From NCBI GenBank assembly GCA_026874595.1, contig CM049315.1, forward strand, positions 5,270,664 to 5,334,663: a stretch of 64,000 nt of DNA, read 5' to 3'. The notes beneath the pieces are model-generated. The model searched no databases, was not told the DNA's origin, and saw only the letters and a list, made by a program, of their open reading frames with translations. The position numbers were made by a program, and so were the translations under genes. Source of the stretch: Sipunculus nudus (lineage: Eukaryota; Annelida; Sipuncula; Golfingiida; Sipunculidae). This document shows, piece by piece, positions 46,761 through 59,200 of the stretch (its first letter is position 1; each line of letters begins with the position of its first letter).

Positions 46761-48457
46761 GTAAAACTAAACGAAGGTCAAAGGAGGTAAGGCTGAGTAC
46801 TTCTCTATTTACTAAAAGCTTATAAAAATGAAAACAAAAATAAGAATAAAGTTGTATGGGTTATTGTCCATTGTATATATTTATATTTAGCTAAATATAT
46901 TATTTTTGGTTGTCTTTTTATCTCCACCGAAGACAAAAGTTACACATCCAAGGACAGCAGCTGGTTTTAATGATGGAGTGCCAGGTCAAATATTTACATG
47001 AAAAATCAACAAACATTATCGTTATAAAAAAATTGGGTACATGGAAATGCGAATATTTATCGTGTATATCTGATCTTAAGCTATAATGACAAAAAAAAAC
47101 AAAGTAGCAAACCTACTCCGTATTTTAACCTCATATTACAAGCACATAAAAAAAAGTATTTTACTGGTGAGCGATTTAAGAAGTATCCTGTCTTTCTTGT
47201 CGATCTGTTTTTTTTTTCAATAATGAACTTCGTTAACTTGGTTCCCTTGCATTTGTTTTAGTGCTAAGTCTATTCAGAAAGGACATAAAGTAACTTTTCA
47301 CAATATGGAGGAGAGGTTCAGAAATTCTTCTATAGACAATTACCAACTCCACCCGCTCTTTCACAAAAAGTTATTCCGCGAACCTTGTAAGTAACGAATA
47401 AATGAATATTCTGATTGACATCGTCGACATACTGTGGTAGGGTTAACAAGAAAGACTCATGTCGTCTATTTTACGTTCTTACCTGTAAAGAGTGTAAAGC
47501 GATTGAAAAACAATAGATGTATTTGTTCATTCTGTCAATACGGTTTATCCCTATATGCTTTATGAACCGTGTTTTTACAAGAAGGAATTCATGAAGAAGC
47601 AATGAAATGATTGTTAAGTATGTCTAGAGTAGCCTTGACTGGTGACATTGGTTATGTAGAAAACACTTCGGCATCGGACACTGGTTTCTCAGAATTAGGC
47701 TTCCACTCGTAGTTGATGACTTTATTTCTGTATCAAGGTTTTGAGTATAAAAACATGTCGGAGTAAAAAACATCGAATCCAATGTTTCCTTTTTTCCTCT
47801 GCGTTTTGTTCTAATTAAATCTCTTATACGCCTGATTTACAAGTAAACAGACGTTTATGCACATTAATGGCCAAAGGTGTCTGATTTGCACCTGATATTC
47901 ATTTTTGACCTTGACATAATTCCCATGTTAATAAATTTACTATTATTGCCAATTCCACAATATCACTGGGTTCTGCTCGTGTATCCGCTACAACTTCCGC
48001 TGCATTTTACAAAAACTGGCCTAAAGTCAGAGAAACATCTGACTTACAGGTGAATGATTTTCATCTTGAATTAACCTTTGCCCTTAATTCACAGAGTTTA
48101 TTCCCTGTTATCTCGCTTGAGAGTTACATCTTGTTGTGTGTTGTGGCTGTGTTATGGCCTTTGTCTCTTTAATTTCTTCGTTTCTTTAATATATGGTCTG
48201 CACCGATGAATATTGTAAGAAAGTGGTCACTCATTGTGATTTTATAGCTTTTGGTCGGTTGGTCCGGCGCTTCGAAGGTTTGTTTAATAAAATCAACCGG
48301 TTACGCGCAGATTTTGATGAAATTGTATGGGGGATTACGGCATGTCGTCTAATCGATCAAGTGTACCTAGACACAAATTACTCTCACACTGAATTCATTT
48401 ATTCCTTGTGTATTCAAACCCAGTTGATCTCTCTAGACAGTTTAGCCAATACCTGAG
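46761..48457. other. intergenic sequence, nothing recognised
   Basis: No gene or repeat was recognised. The 87-codon open frame at 48193-48456 has no known similarity. Confidence 0.45.
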
Positions 48458-48680
48458 TGTCATAATTAGAGGAGCATCCAATGGGGTCGAGGGTTTCCGG
48501 ACACACCCCCCCCCCCCCGCCCTTTTCAGCCCCCACTACCTTCTATTAGACACTTTGTGCGGCCTGCAGCCCACCCCCTCCACCACCTTCCCGGACTTGG
48601 GAACCTTTTATTTAGGCTTTGTCATTGGTCCTCCTGGGTTGGACCCCCCCCCCCAAATCCTGGATCCGACCCTGATAATC
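48458..48680. mobile_element. C-run-rich MITE-like or SINE-like element
   Basis: Two poly-C runs (48507-48518 and 48644-48653) are followed by AAATCCTGGATCCGACCCTG, matching the end type at 36535 and, in reverse, 11635. The left border near GGGGTCGAGGGTTT could be the partner end. It is a non-coding repeat copy of uncertain class. Confidence 0.4.
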
Positions 48681-48901
48681 GAACTAATAACTGTAAAGTA
48701 AGAGTACATTTTGTTAAGGATGCGCCCATGGTCTATAGCTGGCATTACCTTTTAATGAGGATGTCAGTAACCATATTAAAAAATTACAATCTGTCATTTA
48801 ACTTTCATTAGTTTTCTTCTCCAAAGCATTAGATTAGAAATAATAAATATCCCTGATATTTGAAGGCATGTTTGAGCTTGCATCGATTATTCACCAGTTT
48901 G

Positions 48902-48985
48902 CCATTGACGCACTGACGGAGTTCGAACCGTGGACTTTCAGCTCCGAGGTCTAGCGTCTTAACCTCTAGGCTAAGTCCTGGCCAA
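48902..48985 (-). repeat. tRNA-like SINE head or tRNA pseudogene
   Basis: On the minus strand an A-box-like TTAGCCTAGAGGTTAAGACG is followed about 30 bp later by CGGTTCGAACTCCG, a B box with one extra base. The acceptor stem does not close, so a functional tRNA is unlikely. Confidence 0.5.
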
Positions 48986-49215
48986 TACTGAGAATGATTT
49001 TAATGAATAGGTAATTACACATACTATAGTATACAACGCTGGAAATAAGATGGGATTTTTTTTCGCCCAATGATTTTAATATCCATAACTGATTTCCTCA
49101 CACAATAACAGCTATATGATGGTGTAATCAAACTTTCAATTTCAGGAATTCTGGAAATATTTTATAGATTTTTTTTTTTTCATAGAGGAACATATCGCAG
49201 GTGAAGCTGCCTTAG

Positions 49216-49330
49216 GCGACAGGCGACCGAGAAGGGTGTGATAAGGCCGTGACTTCCTCCTACACACACAGATACATACAGAGGCACCATCGGCGACAGG
49301 CGACCGAGAAGGGAGGGATTAAGCCGCACT
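49216..49330 (+). repeat. 76-bp direct duplication
   Basis: GGCGACAGGCGACCGAGAAG with nearby TTCCTCC and CACACA words occurs at 49216 and again about 76 bp later. It is a small tandem duplication adjoining the CA microsatellite. Confidence 0.7.
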
Positions 49331-49339
49331 TCCTCCTTC

Positions 49340-49375
49340 ACGCACACACACACACACACCCTCACACACACACAC
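49340..49375. repeat. (CA)n microsatellite
   Basis: CACACA runs interrupted by CCCT. Just upstream a GGCGACAGGCGACCGAGAAGG word occurs twice (near 49216 and 49292), a 76-bp direct repeat. Confidence 0.9.
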
Positions 49376-49524
49376 TATTGCTCGATGGCCTACTTTACTT
49401 TCTACAAGCATATGAATTGTACCAAACGATCTTGTGCATACTTCTCAATATTATAATGTACAAAATATATAATCAGATCGAAGATATTGACTCGGTATCA
49501 CTGATACTTAGATTTGAAAGATGC

Positions 49525-49526
<2 letters not shown>

Positions 49527-49561
<35 letters not shown>
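49527..49561. repeat. (TA)n then (GA)n microsatellite
   Basis: About 10 TA units followed by about 7 GA units, joined without a gap to the SINE piece that begins GATGGAAAGGGTATACACAG. Confidence 0.95.
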
Positions 49562-49700
49562 TGGAAAGGGTATACACAGAAAAGTCAGTTCACTGCCAGT
49601 GGGATTAGAACCCACGATTTCCGGTGCGGCTGTCTTCACATCTTGGCAATGCCAGATCCCTAACCCCTCTGTGTATTTGCACACTTTTTTTAAGAACCAG
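49558..49700 (-). mobile_element. single copy of the SINE that forms the intronic palindrome
   Basis: On the minus strand it shows CACCGGAAATCGTGGGTTCT and AATCCCACTGGCAGTGAAC, followed by ACTTTTCTGTGTATACCC. This matches the palindrome arms at 33183-33363, with a B box degraded to GGTTCTAATCC. Its 3' end passes straight into GA/TA microsatellite, as at 33182. Confidence 0.75.
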
Positions 49701-49705
49701 CGAAG

Positions 49706-49727
49706 TGACGTCACGGTACTGACGTCA
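49706..49727. promoter_or_regulatory. two perfect CRE palindromes (TGACGTCA)
   Basis: TGACGTCA at 49706-49713 and 49720-49727, centre to centre 14 bp. CREB/ATF proteins bind this octamer in animals. No gene start is visible nearby, so function is unproven. Confidence 0.35.
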
Positions 49728-49740
49728 TAGTCACACCAAC

Positions 49741-50867
49741 TACACGTTTCGGCACGGCGACTTTTGCATGCAGCAGGGAGAACTGATGGCTTTATATGAT
49801 GTGCCGCACATCATGATAACAAAATGATAAATATAGAAAGGATATAATAAATAATAGTAATCATTATTTTTTGGAATTTAGAAAGTTTTTAACATAAACT
49901 TATTTCTGAATATTAATATAACATGTAATGGATTATGAAGGAAAATAAAAATAAAAATATAATACAGAGAGCATAATGTAAGAGGCACAAATATAAAATA
50001 CATTGTTATGCCAACAAATATTCTGCAGTAGGAATAAATCAAAGTATAATTTAAGGATTCGTAAATATTTTGTGCAATAAAGACATGCATGATACATAAT
50101 TAAATGATATATTAGTATATTAATACATATCAATACTAGGTATGATTCATGTAGTCTGCGGAGCTGAAACTGGGCATATAAATGAATACTAAGTCTATTT
50201 CCAAGAGAGCAATATAACGTAATAAGTACGAACGGAGGCTCTGGGCAGCAGATGGAGAAGATAGCCGAGCGCTCCATCTTTCTAGAGATTTTTGCGTGTG
50301 GCAGCTGGCGAGTACTGCCAAAGGAATAATTATATGGTCAAACGAGATACAATTTACGTCAGAAATTCATGCCAAACCCTATATACCAGCGGGATTTATG
50401 CCCCGAACTTGATTGAATTTCGTGTGAATGGACCTGTCTCAGAGACAATGGCATAATCAGTATGCGAAAGTTTACAGTAACATTTGTCGTTAAACTATCG
50501 GTTATTTGCAGGATACTGCAAAAATATAAACATAAATTTCCCTGGAAATTGTAAAATCAGTGCAGGCCCCGTCGCAAATTCAATTCTGCTCAGTCGCTGT
50601 ATTGTCAGGAATTGAATAATTAGCGCTGGACACTTAAATGCATGAAAAGATGAGATAGCTCCTAGAAAAAGTGCATAAAATGTGAAGCAAAATGACCATC
50701 TTGAAATAAAAAAAATAAACGAAGACAATTTATTTTTTACACCCTCCGATTGTGTACATACCGGACTATATTTGGAACCTGAATCATTAACAAACAACGA
50801 TCCTTCTCGACGATATTCAATCTTTGATATTTTAATTTTTTAACACTACCCGTTTTCAAGGAATGTT
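49741..50867. other. intergenic sequence, nothing recognised
   Basis: AT-rich sequence between the SINE fragment and the large repeat block. Minus-strand open frames (49878-50321) have no recognised similarity. Confidence 0.5.
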
Positions 50868-53290
50868 CACATCTGGGTTTATTTACTTCATTAGGCCACG
50901 TATCCCCTGACTGGGTGTGTTTAGTTCATTAGGCCACGTTGTATCCCCGACTGGGTGTGTTTAGTTCATTAGGCCACGTTGTATCCCCGACTGGGTATGT
51001 TTACTTCATTGGGCCACGTCGTATCCCTGACTGGGTGTGTTTACTTCATTAGGCCAAGTCGTATCCCTGACTGGGTGTGTTTCCTTCATTAGGCCACGTC
51101 GTATCCCTGACTGGGTGTATTTACTTCATTAGACCACGTCGTATCCCTGACAGGGTGAATTAACTTCATTAGGCCACGTCGTATCCCTGACTTGGTGTAT
51201 TTACTTCATTAGGCCACGTCGTATCCCTGACTTGGTGTATTTACTTCATTAGGCCACGTCGTATCCCTGACTTGGTGTATTTACTTCATTAGGCCACGTC
51301 GTATCCCTGACTGGGTGAATTTACTTCATTAGGCCACGTCGTATCCCTGACTGGGTGTGTTTACTTTATAGGCCACGTCGTATCCCTGACTGGGTTTATT
51401 TACTTCATTAGGCTACGTCGTATCCTTGACTTGGTGTATTTACTTCATTAGGCCACGTCGTATCCCTGACTGTGTGTGTTTACTTCATTTGGCCACGTCG
51501 TATCCCTGACTGGGTGTATTTACTTCATTAGGCCACGTCGTATCCCCGACTGGGTGTGTTTACTTCATTTGGCCACGTCGTATCCCCGACTGGGTGTGTT
51601 TACTTCATTTGGCCACGTCGTATCCCCGACTGGGTGTGTTTACTTCATTAGGCCACGTCGTATCCCTGACTGGGTGTGTTTACTTCATTAGGCCACGTCG
51701 TATCCCTGACTGGGTGTGTTTACTTCATTAGGCCACGTCGTATCCCTGACTGGGTGTGTTTACTTCATTAGGCCACGTCGTATCCCTGACTGGGTGTGTT
51801 TACTTCATTAGGCCACGTCGTATCCCTGACTGGGTGTGTTTACTTCATTAGGCCACGTCGTATCCCCGACTGGGTGTGTTTACTTCATTAGGCCACGTCG
51901 TATCCCTGACTGGGTGTGTTTACTTCATTAGGCCACGTCGTATCCCTGACTGGGTGTGTTTACTTCATTAGGCCACGTCGTATCCCTGACTGGGTGTGTT
52001 TACTTCATTAGGCCACGTCGTATCCCTGACTGGGTGTGTTTACTTCATTAGGCCACGTCGTATCCCTGACTGGGTGAGTTTACTTCATTAGGAAACGTCG
52101 TATCCCTGACTGGGTGTGTTTACTTCATTAGGCCACGTCGTATCCCTGACTGGATGTGTTTACTTCATTAGGCCACATCGTGTCCCTGACTGGGTGTGTT
52201 TACTTCATTAGGCCACGTCGTGTCCCTGACTGGGTGTGTTTACTTCATTAGGCCACGTCGTATCCCTGACTGGGTGTGTTTACTTCATTAGGCCACGTCG
52301 TATCCCTGACTGGGTGTGTTTACTTCATTAGGCCACGTCGTATCCCTGACTGGGTGTGTTTACTTCATTAGGCCACGTCGTATCCCCGACTGGGTGTGTT
52401 TACTTCATTAGGCCACGTCGTATCCCCGACTGGGTGTGTTTACTTCATTAGGCCACGTCGTATCCCCGACTGGGTGTGTTTACTTCATTAGGCCACGTCG
52501 TATCCCCGACTGGGTGTGTTTACTTCATTAGGCCACGTCGTATCCCTGACTGGGTGTGTTTACTTCATTAGGCCACGTCGTATCCCTGACTGGGTGTGTT
52601 TACTTCATTAGGCCACATCGTATCCCTGACTGGGTGTGTTTACTTCATTAGGCCACGTCGTATCCCTGACTGGGTGTGTTTACTTCATTAGGCCACGTCG
52701 TATCCCTGACTGGGTGTGTTTACTTCATTAGGCCACGTCGTATCCCTGACTGGGTGTGTTTACTTCATTAGGCCACGTCGTATCCCTGACTGGGTGTGTT
52801 TACTTCATTAGGCCACGTCGTATCCCCGACTGGGTGTGTTTACTTCATTAGGCCACGTCGTATCCCTGACTGGGTGTGTTTACTTCATTAGGCCACGTCG
52901 TATCCCTGACTGGGTGTGTTTACTTCATTAGGCCACGTCGTATCCCTGACTGGGTGTGTTTACTTCATTAGGCCACGTCGTATCCCTGACTGGGTGTGTT
53001 TACTTCATTAGGCCACATCGTATCCCTGACTGGGTGTGTTTACTTCATTAGGCCACGTCGTATCCCTGACTGGGTGTGTTTACTTCATTAGGCCACGTCG
53101 TATCCCTGACTGGGTGTGTTTACTTCATTAGGCCACGTCGTATCCCTGACTGGGTGTGTTTACTTCATTAGGCCACGTCGTATCCCTGACTAGGTGAATT
53201 TACTACATTAGACCTCGTCGTATCCCTGAATGGGGGTATTTACTTCATTGGACCACGTCGTATCACTGACTGATGTATTTACTTCATTAA
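50868..53290. repeat. 40-bp minisatellite, about 60 copies
   Basis: The unit is TATCCCTGACTGGGTGTGTT followed by TACTTCATTAGGCCACGTCG. The first ten or so units and the last three are diverged (CTTGGTGTATT, GGGTGAATT, GACCTCGTCG). The interior from about 51620 to 53160 is almost uniform, differing mainly at CCCTGAC/CCCCGAC. This is the usual sign of homogenisation by unequal exchange in the middle. A 71-codon open frame near 51476 is an artefact. Confidence 0.97.
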
Positions 53291-53299
53291 AACATTTCA

Positions 53300-56200
53300 A
53301 ATGATGACTTTAAAGGATATGGGATAATACTACAACGCACAAACAAAGCTTCCAAGTAATAATCACATGTAGCTGAATTATACAGTCACGTCTAAAATAT
53401 ATATCAGGTGACTTTAAAGGATATGGGATATATACTACAAGGCACAAACAAAGCTTCCAAGTAATAACCACGTGTAGCTGAATTATACAGTCACGTCTTA
53501 AATATGTATCAGATGACTTTAAAGGATATGGGATATATACTACAAGGCACAAACAAAGCTTCCAAGTAATAATCACATGTAGCTGAATTATACAGTCACG
53601 TCTTAAATATGTATCAGGTGACTTTAAAGGATATGGGATATATACTTCAACGCACAAACAAAGCTTCCAAGTAATAATCACATGTAGCTGAATTATACAG
53701 TCACGTCCTAAATATGTATCAGGTGACTTTAAAGGATTTGGGATATATACTACAACGCACAAACAAAGCTTCCAAGTAATAATCACATGTAGCTGAATTA
53801 TACAGTCACGTCCTAAATATGTATCAGGTGACTTTAAAGGATATGGGATATATACAACAACGCACTAACAAAGCTTCCAAGTAATAATCACGTGTAGCTG
53901 AATTATACAGTCACGTCCTAAATATGTATCAGGTGACTTTAAAGGATTTGGGATATATACTACAACGTACAAACAAAGCTTCCAAGTAATAATCACGTGT
54001 AGCTGAATTATACAGTCACGTCCTAAATATGTTTCAGGTGACTTTAAAGGATTTGGGATATATACTACAACGTACAAACAAAGCTTCCAAGTAATAATCA
54101 CATGTAGCTGAATTATACAGTCACGTCCTAAATATGTATCAGGTGACTTTAAAGGATATGGGATATATACTACAACGTACAAACAAAGCTTCCAAGTAAT
54201 AATCACGTGTAGCTGAATTATACAGTCACGTCCTAAATATGTATCAGGTGACTTTAAAGGATTTGGGATATATACTACAACGTACAAACAAAGCTTCCAA
54301 GTAATAATCACATGTAGCTGAATTATACAGTCACGTCCTAAATATTTATCAGGTGACTTTAAAGGATTTGGGATATATACTACAACGTACAAACAAAGCT
54401 TCCAAGTAATAATCACATGTAGCTGAATTATACAGTCACGTCCTAAATATGTATCAGGTGACTTTAAAGGATTTGGGATATATACTACAACGCACAAACA
54501 AAGCTTCCAAGTAATAATCACATGAAGCTGAATTATACAGTCACGTCCTAAATATGTATCAGGTGACTTTAAAGGATTTGGGATATATACTACAACGTAC
54601 AAACAAAGCTTCCAAGTAATAATCACATGTAGTTGAATTATACAGTCACGTCCTAAATATGTATCAGGTGACTTTAAAGGATTTGGGATATATACTACAA
54701 CGCACAAACAAATATTCAAAGTAATAATCAAATGTAGCTGAATTATACAGTCACGTCTTAAATATGTATCAGGTGACTTTAAAGGATATGGGATATATAC
54801 TACAACGCACAAACAAAGCTTCCAAGTAATAACCACGTGTAGCTGAATTATACCGTCACGTCTAAAATATGTATCAGGTGACTTTAAAGGATATGGGATA
54901 TATACTACAAGGCACAAACAAATATTCAAAGTAATAACCACGTGTAGCTGAATTATACCGTCACGTCTAAAATATGTTTCAGGTGACTTTAAAGGATTTG
55001 GGATATATACTACAACGCACAAACAAAGCTTCCAAGTAATAATCACATGTAGCTGAATTATACAGTCACGTCCTAAATATGTATCAGGTGACTTTAAAGG
55101 ATTTGGGATATATACTACAACGTACAAACAAAGCTTCCAAGTAATAATCACATGTAGCTGAATTATACAGTCACGTCCTAAACATTTATCAGGTGACTTT
55201 AAAGGATTTGGGATATATACTACAACGTACAAACAAAGCTTCCAAGTAATAATCACATGTAGTTGAATTATACAGTCACGTCTTAAATATGTATCAGGTG
55301 ACTTTAAAGGATTTGGGATATATACTACAAGGCACAAACAAAGCTTCCAAGTAATAATCACATGTAGCTGAATTATACAGTCACGTCTTAAATATGTATC
55401 AGGTGACTTTAAAGGATTTGGGATATATACTACAAGGCACAAACAAAGCTTCCAAGTAATAATCACATGTAGCTGAATTATACAGTCACGTCTTAAATAT
55501 GTATCAGGTGACTTTAAAGGATTTGAGATATATACTACAAGGCACAAACAAAGCTTCCAAGTAATAATCACATGTAGCTGACTTATACAGTCACGTCTTA
55601 AATATGTATCAGGTGACTTTAAAGGATTTGAGATATATACTACAACGCACAAACAAAGCTTCCAAGTAATAATCACATGTAGCTGAATTATACAGTCACG
55701 TCTTAAAAATGTATCAGGTGACTTTAAAGGATTTGGGATATATACTACAACGCACAAACAAAGCTTCCAAGTAATAATCACATGTAGCTGAATTATACAG
55801 TCACGTCCTAAATATGTATCAGGTGACTTTAAAGGATTTGGGATATATAATACAACGCACAAACAAATATTCAAAGTAATAATCAAATGTAGCTGAATTA
55901 TACAGTCACGTCTTAAATATGTATCAGGTGACTTTAAAGGATATGGGATATATACTACAAGGCACAAACAAAGCTTCCAAGTAATAACCACGTGTAGCTG
56001 AATTATACCGTCACGTCTAAAATATGTATCAGGTGACTTTAAAGGATTTGGGATATATACTACAAGGCACAAACAAATATTCAAAGTAATAATCAAATGT
56101 AGCTGAATTATACAGTCACGTCTTAAATATGTATCAGGTGACTTTAAAGGATTTGGGATATATACTACAACGCACAAACAAATATTCAAAGTAATAATCA

Positions 56201-59200
56201 AATGTAGCTGAATTATACAGTCACGTCTAAAATATGTATCAGGTGACTTTAAAGGATTTGGGATATATACTACAAGGCACAAACAAATATTCAAAGTAAT
56301 AATCAAATGTAGCTGACTTATACAGTCACGTCTTAAATATGTATCAGGTGACTTTAAAGGATTTGGGATATATACTACAACGCACAAACAAAGCTTCCAA
56401 GTAATAATCACGTGTAGCTGAATTATACAGTCACGTCTTAAATATGTATCAGGTGACTTTAAAGGATTTGGGATATATACTACAACGCACAAACAAAGCT
56501 TCCAAGTAATAATCACGTGTAGCTGAATTATATAGTCACGTCCTAAATATGTATCAGGTGACTTTAAAGGATTTGGGATATATACTACAAGGCACAAACA
56601 AAGCTTCCAAGTAATAATCACGTGTAGCTGAATTATACAGTCACGTCCTAAATATGTATCAGGTGACTTTAAAGGATTTGGGATATATACTACAAGGCAC
56701 AAACAAAGCTTCCAAGTAATAATCACATGTAGCTGAATTATACAGTCACGTCTTAAATATGTATCTGGTGACTTTAAAGGATTTGGGATATATACTACAA
56801 CGTACAAACAAAGCTTCCAAGTAATAATCACGTGTAGCTGAATTATACAGTCACGTCTTAAATATGTATCAGGTGACTTTAAAGGATTTGGGATATATAC
56901 TACAACGCACAAACAAAGCTTCCAAGTAATAATCACGTGTAGCTGAATTATATAGTCACGTCCTAAATATGTATCAGGTGACTTTAAAGGATTTGGGATA
57001 TATACTACAAGGCACAAACAAAGCTTCCAAGTAATAATCACGTGTAGCTGAATTATACAGTCACGTCCTAAATATGTATCAGGTGACTTTAAAGGATTTG
57101 GGATATATACTACAAGGCACAAACAAAGCTTCCAAGTAATAATCAAGTGTAGCTGAATTATACAGTCACGTCTAAAATATGTATCAGGTGACTTTAAAGG
57201 ATTTGGGATATATACTACAACGTACAAACAAAGCTTCCAAGTAATAATCACGTGTAGCTGAATTATACAGTCACGTCCTAAATATGTATCAGGTGACTTT
57301 AAAGGATTTGGGATATATACTACAAGGCACAAACAAAGCTTCCAAGTAATAATCACATGTAGCTGAATTATACAGTCACGTCCTAAATATGTATCAGGTG
57401 ACTTTAAAGGATTTGGGATATATACTACAAGGCACAAACAAAGCTTCCAAGTAATAATCACATGTAGCTGAATTATGCAGTCAGGTCGAAAATATGTATC
57501 AGGTGACTTTAAAGGATATGGGATATATACTACAAGGCACAAACAAAGCTTCGAGGTAATAACCACGTGTAGCTGAATTATACAGTCACGTCCTAAATAT
57601 GTATCAGGTGACTTTAAAGGATTTGGGATATATACTACAAGGCACAAACAAAGCTTCCAAGTAATAATCACATGTAGCTGAATTATACAGTCACGTCCTA
57701 AATATGTATCAGGTGACTTTAAAGGATTTGGGATATATACTACAAGGCACAAACAAAGCTTCCAAGTAATAATCACATGTAGCTGAATTATACAGTCAGG
57801 TCGAAAATATGTATCAGGTGACTTTAAAGGATATGGGATATATACTACAAGGCACAAACAAAGCTTCGAGGTAATAACCACGTGTAGCTGAATTATACAG
57901 TCACGTCCTAAATATGTATCAGGTGACTTTAAAGGATTTGGGATATATACTACAAGGCACAAACAAAGCTTCCAAGTAATAATCACATTTAGCTGACTTA
58001 TACAGTCACGTCTAAAATATGTATCAGGTGACTTTAAAGGATTTGGGATATATACTACAACGTACAAACAAAGCTTCCAAGTAATATTCACATGTAGCTG
58101 AATTATACAGTCACGTCGAAAATATGTATCAGGTGACTTTAAAGGATATGGGATATATACTACAACGCACAAACAAATATTCAAAGTAATAATCAAATGT
58201 AGCTGAATTATACAGTCACGTCTTAAATATGTATCAGGTGACTTTAAAGGATTTGGGATATATACTACAAGGCACAAACAAAGCTTCCAAGTAATAATCA
58301 CGTGTAGCTGAATTATACAGTCACGTCTAAAATATGTATCAGGTGACTTTAATGGATATGGGATATATACTACAAGGCACAAACAAAGCTTCCAAGTAAT
58401 AATCACATGTAGCTGAATTATACACTCACGTCTTAAATATGTATCAGGTGACTTTAAAGGATTTGGGATATATACTACAACGCACAAACAAAGCTTCCAA
58501 GTAATAATCACGTGTAGCTGAATTATACAGTCACGTCCTAAATATGTATCAGGTGACTTTAAAGGATTTGGGATATATACTACAACGCACAAACAAAGCT
58601 TCCAAGTAATAATCACGTGTAGCTGAATTATACAGTCACGTCTGAAATATGTATCAGGTGACTTTAAAGGATTTGGGATATATACTACAACGCACAAACA
58701 AAGCTTCCAAGTAATAATCACGTGTAGCTGAATTATACAGTCCCGTCTTAAATATGTATCAGGTGACTTTAAAGGATATGGGATATATACTACAACGTAC
58801 AAACAAAGCTTCCAAGTAATAATCACGTGTAGCTGAATTATACAGTCACGTCTTAAATATGTATCAGGTGACTTTAAAGGATTTGGGATATATACTACAA
58901 CGCACAAACAAAGCTTCCAAGTAATAATCACGTGTAGCTGAATTATACAGTCACGTCTTAAATATGTATCAGGTGACCTTAAAGGATTTGGGATATATAC
59001 TACAACGCACAAACAAAGCTTCCAAGTAATAATCACGTGTAGCTGAATTATACAGTCACGTCTTAAATATGTATCAGGTGACTTTAAAGGATATGGGATA
59101 TATACTACAACGTACAAACAAAGCTTCCAAGTAATAATCACATGTAGCTGAATTATACAGTCACGTCTTAAATATGTATCAGGTGACTTTAAAGGATATG

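Noticed and set aside
48902-48985. A functional tRNA gene on the minus strand
   Set aside because: Good A and B boxes, but the B box has an extra base and the acceptor ends do not pair.
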